This document shows, in pieces, positions 30,832 to 35,558 of a DNA stretch of 35,558 bases (position 1 is the first letter of the stretch; each line of letters starts with the position of its first letter). Location: positions 1 through 35,558 of the forward strand of contig JANYGI010000117.1 of the NCBI GenBank assembly GCA_025362495.1. The letters run 5' to 3'. The notes under the pieces were generated by a model that was not told where the DNA came from, did no database searches, and saw nothing but the letters and a program-made list of their open reading frames with translations. The translations under genes and the position numbers were made by a program. The DNA comes from Byssovorax sp. (GTDB taxonomy: Bacteria; Myxococcota_A; Polyangia; Polyangiales; Polyangiaceae).

Positions 30832-31397
30832 CCAGCGCCCAGGGCGACGACGTCCTCATCGGCTTCACGGCGATCGCCAAGCGCCTCGGCGTCGGCTCGC
30901 GCTCCACCGTCTACGCGTACACCCTCCTCGAGCGCGACCCGCTCACCCTTCACCAGTTCCGCCGCAGCGTCTGGCAGCGCGCCGCGCACGTCGAGGAGTG
31001 GCGCCTCCGGCACCGCGACGGCGTCAAGGCCGAGCTGCCGCGGCTCGTCGGCGTGCGTGCGATCGCGAGCTTCATCGGCCGCGGCGCGACGGTGGCGAAG
31101 GTGCTGGCGTGGTCGAAGCAAGCGCGCGATCCGCTGCCGCTCTTCACGGTGCGCGGCGGCGAGGTGGTGGCATTCGAGTCGGCGGTGAGGGACTGGTGCC
31201 TCCGCGAAGATCGGATCTACGCGGCCGGTGAACGTGAGGGCGGCGAGGGCGAGAAATCAGCGGGCGATCTCGTGGAAATCGCGCCGTCGATCCGCGCCTC
31301 GCTCGGCGCCGACGGTGGCACGATCACCCCGTCAGCCCCCCGCCCATCGGCCGCGCCGCCCGGCCCATTCGAAGACACCCCGGCCTCGGCCGGTTGA
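30825..31397 (+). CDS. Tandem helix-turn-helix protein
   Basis: 190 aa from ATG 30825. Two HTH_17/MerR-like units are visible: residues 13-60 (FTAIAKRLGVGSRSTVYAYT ... HVEEWRLRH) and 75-125 (AIASFIGRGATVAKVLAWSK ... ESAVRDWCLRE). Each has helix, turn, recognition helix and a closing tryptophan-containing helix, pointing to an internal duplication. The C-terminal third is acidic then Pro/Ala-rich and probably disordered. Two recognition helices in one chain would suit a bipartite operator such as the 21-bp-spaced half-sites of the late element. A small-terminase-like DNA recognition role is another possibility. Confidence 0.62.
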   Translation: MVTSAQGDDVLIGFTAIAKRLGVGSRSTVYAYTLLERDPLTLHQFRRSVWQRAAHVEEWRLRHRDGVKAELPRLVGVRAIASFIGRGATVAKVLAWSKQARDPLPLFTVRGGEVVAFESAVRDWCLREDRIYAAGEREGGEGEKSAGDLVEIAPSIRASLGADGGTITPSAPRPSAAPPGPFEDTPASAG

Positions 31398-31688
31398 AGC
31401 TCAGGCGGAGCACCTACGGCGTTGCGGCGTGGTGGACCATTCCGGCCATCGAGCGGAATGATCGATCCCGCGAGAAATGCCGGGGAACGAGCATTCTCGC
31501 CGATAGCGAGAATGCTCGTGTCCAACGTCGTCGCGGCGATCGAGCCGGATCCGGCGCCGCCGCCCTCGCGCGATGCTTGGGTGCGCTTGGATGTCTTCGG
31601 AAAGACTGGGAATTCTTGCCAGTGAGCGGCGGAATTGCCGGTTCTTGGACGCGCCGAAAAACGCGCGAATCCAGCGGCTTACCCTGGA
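31398..31688. other. Palindrome-rich intergenic region
   Basis: No convincing gene. Inverted repeats: GACCATTCCG (31435-31444) with CGGAATGATC (31454-31463), one mismatch; ACGAGCATTCTCGC (31487-31500) with GCGAGAATGCTCGT (31506-31519), perfect; and ATCCAG (31669-31674) with CTGGAT (31684-31689), the last lying at the end of the convergent minus-strand operon and possibly its terminator. Lower GC than the surroundings. Confidence 0.55.
31487..31519. repeat. Perfect 14-bp inverted repeat with 5-nt loop
   Basis: ACGAGCATTCTCGC, loop CGATA, GCGAGAATGCTCGT. A direct copy of part of it, GCGAGAAATGC, lies just upstream at 31470-31480. There is no U-run on either strand. It could be a bidirectional RNA hairpin between convergent operons or a protein-binding site. 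Confidence 0.6.
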
Positions 31689-31889
31689 TCAACCCCTCGC
31701 GATGCGGCTCACGATCCCGGCGAGCCGCGCCGCGGCGTCGGCGGCCGCGCTCGCCGCGCCCCGGCCGGCGCCCTCGCCGGTCACGACCAGGCCGTCGCGC
31801 GCGGTGATGGTCACCGCCCAGCGCTCGTCGACGCGTGCGACGGTGGCGCGCACGATGACGTTGAGGCCGTGGCTCTTCGGCGCGGTCAC
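31689..31889 (-). CDS. 66-aa unknown protein, second gene of minus-strand operon
   Basis: Starts MTAPKSHGLNVIVRATVARV. Three predicted strands (NVIVRATVARVDERWAVTIT and LVVTGEG) precede one Ala-rich helix (AASAAADAAARLAGIVSRIA), a compact beta-beta-beta-alpha layout. It overlaps the upstream gene by ATGA (31886-31889). The family is not recognised. Being on the non-late strand, it may be expressed in the lysogen. Confidence 0.62.
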   Translation of the reverse strand: MTAPKSHGLNVIVRATVARVDERWAVTITARDGLVVTGEGAGRGAASAAADAAARLAGIVSRIARG

Positions 31890-32206
31890 GAGGCGCCTCG
31901 CTCGAGCAGGACGATCGCCACGTCGAGGCGCCGCGAGACGCCGCCGAGGAAGTCGGCGAACGTGACGAACTCGCTGCCGCCGCCGGCGATCACGATCATC
32001 GCCTCGACGTCGATCCGCAGCGCGTCGAGCACGTTGATCGCAGGGGCATCGTCGCCGGTGGAGAGCCCATGGAGCAGCACCTCGGCGAGCGAGGCGTCGT
32101 GGAGCTCGACGCGGCGCAGGTTCTTGCGGAGCCGCTCGGCGGGCCGCTCGCGCGGCGGGATCTTCTTCTTCTGGGCGCGCGAGCGCGCCTTGGGTAGGGT
32201 AGACAC
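31886..32206 (-). CDS. 106-aa unknown protein, first gene of minus-strand operon
   Basis: Starts at GTG 32206 because an ideal GAGGTGA (32217-32211 on the minus strand) lies 4 nt upstream. A very basic N-terminus (LPKARSRAQKKKIPPRERPA) is followed by an alpha/beta domain (RVELHDASLAEVLLHGLSTG, and AMIVIAGGGSEFVTFADFLG). The basic tail may bind nucleic acid. No repressor motif is recognisable. Opposite orientation to nearly all other genes makes it a candidate lysogeny or accessory gene. Confidence 0.62.
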   Translation of the reverse strand: MSTLPKARSRAQKKKIPPRERPAERLRKNLRRVELHDASLAEVLLHGLSTGDDAPAINVLDALRIDVEAMIVIAGGGSEFVTFADFLGGVSRRLDVAIVLLERGAS

Positions 32207-32615
32207 AAGCTCACCTCGTGAACGCGGGGTTGAGTCAGGGCGCCGGAGGTGTTGATCGCACCGTCGGCGCCCGTCTTCGTTGGGCCACGCAGATCGCCCG
32301 GCCACGGCCAGGACGGCCGCTACCAGCGAAGCTGCGGTGAGGCGCGGCCACCGTGCAACCAGTGACCGCGCCTCTTCCTCGTCGGCTCGCTCAAACCAAG
32401 CGACGCGGTGAGCGTGCTCTATGCGACTCCCGGGCCACGCCGAGATCCGCGCGTGCACCGCTGATTTTGACCATCGTCAACGTAGTGACGTCAACGCAGG
32501 TGGCGGGTCGCGCCTCCGCTGGTTGTCACTCCCGGACGTCGATGGATCAAGGAAATCGCCCGCGGCATAGCGTTCTTTGTGGCGCCATCGTTCAAAGTGT
32601 TGAACACTGCGACGG
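32207..32615. promoter_or_regulatory. Divergent control region between the minus-strand operon and the RHH gene
   Basis: No gene supported. It holds the ribosome binding site of the minus-strand operon (32211-32217), TTGAC-CATC-GTCAA (32467-32480, 5-bp arms) and, next to the RHH gene, GTTCAA-AGTG-TTGAAC (32590-32605, perfect 6-bp arms). The second half (about 32460-32615) is clearly lower in GC. This is the most switch-like divergent region of the prophage. Confidence 0.5.
32590..32605. promoter_or_regulatory. Operator-like palindrome before the RHH gene
   Basis: GTTCAAAGTGTTGAAC: perfect 6-bp arms around AGTG, ending 10 bp before the GTG start at 32616. Ribbon-helix-helix proteins typically bind such sites in their own promoters. 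Confidence 0.55.
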
Positions 32616-32831
32616 GTGAGCACAGTGCATGTTGGCTTTAGGCTCGCGACCGATCTGGTCGAGAGACTCGATGCGCTCGCGGAGCAGCTATCAAAGCGAG
32701 CTGCGGGGGTTGATGTGAACCGAAGCATGGCGGCACGAAAAGCGTTGGAGCGCGGGCTCGCCGTCATGGAGAACGAGATCGGAATCGAGCCGAAGAAAGG
32801 AGCCAAGTCGGCCGGTAAGCCGAAGAAGTAG
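32616..32831 (+). CDS. Ribbon-helix-helix (Arc/CopG-type) regulator
   Basis: 71 aa from GTG 32616. The N-terminal strand VHVGFRL is followed by helix A (TDLVERLDALAEQLSKR) and, after a short loop with Asn and Arg, helix B (RSMAARKALERGLAVMENE), the arrangement of Arc/CopG/MetJ dimers. The C-terminus is Lys-rich. The strand pairs in a dimer and enters the major groove. The 16-bp palindrome just upstream is the obvious autoregulatory site. It may be the lysogeny repressor, an integrase regulator, or an antitoxin-like protein, but no toxin gene adjoins it. Confidence 0.72.
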   Translation: MSTVHVGFRLATDLVERLDALAEQLSKRAAGVDVNRSMAARKALERGLAVMENEIGIEPKKGAKSAGKPKK

Positions 32832-32921
32832 AGTCCGCAAAAGAGTCGAGGAGCTGAGGCGTGCAACCGCCCCAACCCCTCTAAGTCCGCACCCCGACTC
32901 AAGCTCGGAGCACGTACCTAA

Positions 32922-33107
32922 ATGTCCCTGTCCCACGTCGCCCCCGCCCGGGGCAATATTCCCGCTCGTCCTCGTTTCGCCCCCGAACCTCGCGGCCCCA
33001 TCACGGACGCCGAGATCGACCGGATCCGCGAGCTGCTCCTCGAGGGCCTCGAGCGCGCCTACGCCGCCGAGCGTGCTGCCGCCGCCCCGATCGGAGGTGC
33101 CCGATGA
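32922..33107 (+). CDS. 61-aa unknown protein
   Basis: A Pro/Arg-rich N-terminus (MSLSHVAPARGNIPARPRFA) then one amphipathic helix (DAEIDRIRELLLEGLERAYA). It overlaps the next gene by ATGA (33104-33107), which supports it being real. No family is recognised. It may be a partner of the 289-aa protein that follows. Confidence 0.58.
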   Translation: MSLSHVAPARGNIPARPRFAPEPRGPITDAEIDRIRELLLEGLERAYAAERAAAAPIGGAR

Positions 33108-33973
33108 ACGCCACCGCCGCCCGCCGCCCGCGGGCCACCACGCTGCCGGTTGACCTCGCCCCGTTCACCGCCCAGCTCACCGCGGCGCGTGCCGTCCTCG
33201 CCCGCATGGGCGCTGGCGCTGTCGATGGCGAGACGCGCGCCAGCCGGCGCGATGCACTCTCCGAGGCGCGCGAGGACGCCCGCCAGGTCGAGAGCGCCGC
33301 ACGCAAGCTCGGGGCGGCCTCGCTCCGCACCGAGGCGCGCAAGCTCGGCGACGAGTTCTTCGAGGCCCAGCGCGCCGTCGACCCGGCGGAGCTCGTGGTC
33401 CCCGCGCGCCCGCGTCCTGCGTGGCACACGGTGGTGCTTACCGCGCTCTTCGCGTTCCGGAACCTCCTCACCCGTCAGCCGGATCTGTGGGGGGCGAAGG
33501 ACCCGGACAGCGCGCCGTTCCACGCGCTCGGCGTCACGCTGAACCACTGGATCACCGCGTGGCTCAATTTCGACGACTACCGGGCCGCCGGGATCCCCGC
33601 CCGGTTCACGCCGCTCCTCGATCTCAAGTACGCCATGTTCTACTTCGCGCCGACGACGCCGCGCCCCGCGACGCCCGCGCAGCTCGAGCAGTGGGCCGCC
33701 GACGACGAGGCGAACAACACCCCCGAGCGCCACGCCGCGCGCGCGCGCCAGCACCTCAACGGTGTGTGGATCTCCCTCGCCGAGCTCGGCGCGCCGTTCG
33801 CTCGCGACGGCTACAACGTGCGGAGCAAAGACCCGCTCGGCGACGCGGCCGGCGATCTCGCCCGCGCCGCCGAGGAGATCGCGGCGATCGGCGAGAGCGT
33901 CGACGTCCAGGAGCTGCTCATCGTGCGCGCGCGTCTCGCGGGCCTGCTCGCCGCCGCCGGAGCGGCCTCGTGA
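33104..33973 (+). CDS. Unknown 289-aa protein
   Basis: Helical throughout: a long charged helix (about 40-105, DALSEAREDARQVESAARKL), a middle with several aromatic residues (WHTVVLTALFAFRNLLTRQP, LNHWITAWLNFDDYRAAG, YAMFYFAP) and another Ala-rich helical end. The hydrophobic segments are short and contain charged residues, so a membrane location is doubtful. Overlaps on both sides (ATGA, GTGA) place it in a small operon leading to the integrase. I do not recognise it. Confidence 0.62.
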   Translation: MNATAARRPRATTLPVDLAPFTAQLTAARAVLARMGAGAVDGETRASRRDALSEAREDARQVESAARKLGAASLRTEARKLGDEFFEAQRAVDPAELVVPARPRPAWHTVVLTALFAFRNLLTRQPDLWGAKDPDSAPFHALGVTLNHWITAWLNFDDYRAAGIPARFTPLLDLKYAMFYFAPTTPRPATPAQLEQWAADDEANNTPERHAARARQHLNGVWISLAELGAPFARDGYNVRSKDPLGDAAGDLARAAEEIAAIGESVDVQELLIVRARLAGLLAAAGAAS

Positions 33974-34047
33974 ACCCGGCGCGCCTCGTCGAGCTCCACC
34001 GCGCGATCGCGCGGGCTCAGCTCGCCGCCGCGACGGCGTCGGCGTAG
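33970..34047 (+). CDS. 25-aa putative miniprotein before integrase
   Basis: GTG 33970 overlaps the preceding stop by GTGA and encodes one predicted helix (PARLVELHRAIARAQLAAAT), ending 15 bp before the integrase start. It could be a real peptide or a leader whose translation couples integrase to the operon. Confidence 0.4.
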   Translation: MNPARLVELHRAIARAQLAAATASA

Positions 34048-34062
34048 AACAGGAACCACTCC

Positions 34063-35558
34063 ATGCCCCGCAAGCCCACAGGGAACGTCTACGAGAGCCG
34101 CGGGGCGTGGTTTGCGCGCGTCACGCTCGGCGGCAAACAACGACCCTCGATCCCGCTGCCGAGCTGCCACGACGAGGCCGCCGCGGTCGAGCGCCTGGTG
34201 CTCCTCGCCGAGCTCGCTGGGCAGCTCCGGCGCGCCGACGTCCCGCTCGACACCGCCAAGCAGGCGCTGCTCGTCGCCGGCGCCGCCGAGGGCAAGACGC
34301 TCGTCGGCGTCCGGCGCCAGGTGGAAGCCTTCAAGGGAGGTATCGAGTTCCGGCTCAAGCCTGCTCCCGTCGTCGGGCTCACCGTCGAAGGCCTCGCTCG
34401 TCGCTGGATGTCCGGGGATCTTCACCGCGAGCACCCCGATCGGATCCCGCTAAAAAAGACGGTCAACACCGACCTTTCACGCTTCGAGTGCCACGTGTTC
34501 CCTATCGTCGGGACGGTGCCTATCGTCGACTTCACCCTCGACCACGGCGAGGCGATCCTGCGCGCCCTCCCGTCGCACCTCGAGCCCGCGACGCGCGCGA
34601 AGGTGGCGCACCTCGTGTTCCACCTCTTCGCCCTCGCGGCGTACCCACTGAAGCTCATCCCCGCGAACCCGCTGCCGGGTGGCCGCAATGGTTTCATCCC
34701 TCGCGGCGGCCGCAAGAAGGCACTGGCCTACCTCTACCCGGCGGAAGACGCGGCGCTGCTCGCGTGCGTCGCGGTGCCCCTCTGTCGCCGCGTCTTGTAT
34801 GGGATGATCGATCGCGAGGGGTTGCGCGCCGGCGAGGCCTGCCAGCTCGTCGTCGACGACATCGACGCAGAAGGTGTCGTGAAGCTCGACGAGAACAAGA
34901 CGGACGATCCGCGACCGTGGAACTTGTCGCCCGGTGTTTTCGAGGCGATCCGCACGTGGCTCGACTTGCGGCGCGGGCGCGGCGAGATCATCACCGGCGC
35001 GTCACCGATCTTCACCGGCGAGGACGGCGCGCGCATCGGCCGCCGGAACGAGCTCGCGAAGGTGCTGCGCGCCGACATGCTCAGCGCCGGGATCACCCGG
35101 CCGGAGCTCTACAAGGCGAGCGCGGCGCGGATCGCGATGCGTCTCCACGACCTCCGCGGGACCTTCGTCACGGTGTCCCTGGCGAACGGCAAGACGGAGC
35201 GGTGGGTGAAGGACCGGACCGGGCACAAGTCCTCGCGGATGGTGGACGCGTACACCCGGCTCGCTCGCTCCGCGGAGGAGCTGAACCTCGGCCCGCTCCG
35301 CCCCCTCGTCGAGGCGATCCCCGAGCTGGCCGCGCTCGCTGGAAAAGGCGGTGGAAAGGGCGGCAACGAGGGTCACGGAGCGCCGAAGCCTTCAAAAGTA
35401 GGCAATCCAGCGCGCCGACGAATGGCCATATCTGCCATTCGAGCTTACCAGTCCCAGCGGTCTTCCTGCGAGGAAGGCGGCGCGGCGGCGGGGGAGCGGG
35501 CGGCGTCGACGCAGAGGCGGGCGACGTGGCGCTCCATGGCCGCCCGGCGAGCATGGGC
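34063..35558 (+). CDS. int: Tyrosine integrase, gene interrupted by its own att site
   Basis: ATG 34063; the frame has no stop before the window end. The N-terminal third (PTGNVYESRGAWFARVTLGG) is an arm-binding-type domain. A core-binding helical region follows. The catalytic residues are complete: Arg255 (LRAGEA), Lys279 (NKTDDP), His362 and Arg365 (HDLR), His388 (GHK) and Tyr397 (DAYTRL). Residues 453-458 are encoded by the att core (35419-35436). Beyond it the prophage reads into host sequence (IRAYQSQRSSCEEGG...), at least 40 foreign residues. In the free phage the tail would be the 104 residues at 141-452. Myxococcus phage Mx8 has the same arrangement, with attP inside intP. Confidence 0.92.
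   Translation, partial: MPRKPTGNVYESRGAWFARVTLGGKQRPSIPLPSCHDEAAAVERLVLLAELAGQLRRADVPLDTAKQALLVAGAAEGKTLVGVRRQVEAFKGGIEFRLKPAPVVGLTVEGLARRWMSGDLHREHPDRIPLKKTVNTDLSRFECHVFPIVGTVPIVDFTLDHGEAILRALPSHLEPATRAKVAHLVFHLFALAAYPLKLIPANPLPGGRNGFIPRGGRKKALAYLYPAEDAALLACVAVPLCRRVLYGMIDREGLRAGEACQLVVDDIDAEGVVKLDENKTDDPRPWNLSPGVFEAIRTWLDLRRGRGEIITGASPIFTGEDGARIGRRNELAKVLRADMLSAGITRPELYKASAARIAMRLHDLRGTFVTVSLANGKTERWVKDRTGHKSSRMVDAYTRLARSAEELNLGPLRPLVEAIPELAALAGKGGGKGGNEGHGAPKPSKVGNPARRRMAISAIRAYQSQRSSCEEGGAAAGERAASTQRRATWRSMAARRAW
35354..35364. repeat. Candidate integrase arm-type site, right side
   Basis: GAAAGGGCGGC matches the reverse complement of the paired GGCGCCCTTTC sites beyond attL (231, 252) at 10 of 11 positions. 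It lies 55 bp before the core. A weaker copy, GAAAAGGCGGT, lies at 35342-35352. Confidence 0.3.
35419..35436. repeat. attR: attR core (18-bp direct repeat, right copy)
   Basis: Exact copy of the sequence at 123-140; flanks differ (GACGA before, ATTCGAG after). It is six whole codons of the integrase reading frame. It gives a prophage unit length of 35,296 bp. Confidence 0.93.
35445..35558 (-). CDS. Host gene upstream of the response regulator, C-terminal end
   Basis: The minus-strand frame from the window end to TAA (35447-35445) reads HARRAAMERHVARLCVDAAR, then a Ser/Pro/Ala linker and QEDRWDW at the stop. Third positions are almost all G or C, unlike the other two frames. In the empty site its stop would lie 15 bp before the ATG of the response regulator, so the two genes were probably one operon. 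The identity of the protein cannot be told from 37 residues. Confidence 0.65.
   Translation of the reverse strand, partial: AHARRAAMERHVARLCVDAARSPAAAPPSSQEDRWDW

Noticed and set aside
30170-31231. 353-codon frame overlapping genes 30253 and 30825
   Set aside because: Arg/Ser/Pro-rich composition typical of an out-of-frame reading. The two genes chosen have ribosome binding sites or coupling and real domain patterns.

Overview
The window holds what looks like a complete, integrated temperate phage (about 35.3 kb, positions 123-35436) with about 120 bp of host chromosome on each side. GC content is very high with strong G/C third-position bias. The structural genes follow the phage Mu / contractile-tail myovirus order, and one accessory gene encodes a collagen-repeat lipoprotein. 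The host is therefore probably a high-GC Myxococcota (Polyangia-type) bacterium. That is an inference, because no rRNA or housekeeping gene is present.

Ends. An exact 18-bp direct repeat (CGAATGGCCATATCTGCC) occurs at 123-140 (attL) and 35419-35436 (attR). The repeat overlaps the start codon of a host response-regulator gene (minus strand, 1-133). The 3' end of the gene that normally precedes it lies at 35445-35558 (minus strand), so the phage splits a two-gene host operon. The tyrosine integrase gene (starting 34063) runs in frame straight through attR into host DNA. The missing phage-encoded 3' end of the same frame lies at attL (123-455). Joining the two ends through the core restores one 562-codon integrase gene, so attP sits inside int and integration exchanges the enzyme's C-terminus.

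Left early region (456-6685): an unknown lower-GC gene; a control region with large palindromes (1345-1450); a small probable DNA-binding protein; a helically phased array of nine CASTGG-like motifs (1856-1950); then an overlapping replication operon (2148-5390) ending in an 831-aa P-loop helicase-like protein. A 760-bp gene-poor control region follows (5923-6685).

Recombinase cassette (6649-7659): a promoter/operator, a 65-aa protein and a serine recombinase, which is a second and different recombinase in the same prophage.

Late region (7677-27774): small and large terminase, Mu gp29-type portal, S49 protease fused to a scaffold-like tail, HK97-fold capsid, beta-sandwich decoration proteins, connector and tail-completion proteins, sheath, tube, and a tail chaperone with a textbook -1 frameshift site (A AAA AAC plus a 12-bp stem). 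Then come the tape measure, hub-spike fusion, baseplate proteins and a fibre-like protein. Genes mostly overlap by 4 bp (ATGA/GTGA). A conserved site, GTGSCACGAT-N11-GTGYTACC, lies upstream of the terminase, portal and 28602 genes and is probably a late promoter element.

Right region: a minus-strand collagen-like lipoprotein (lysogenic-conversion candidate), a rightward operon with two membrane proteins that may act in lysis (28602-31397; no endolysin recognised), a palindrome-rich interval, a two-gene minus-strand operon, a ribbon-helix-helix regulator with an operator-like palindrome, three small or unknown genes, and the integrase.
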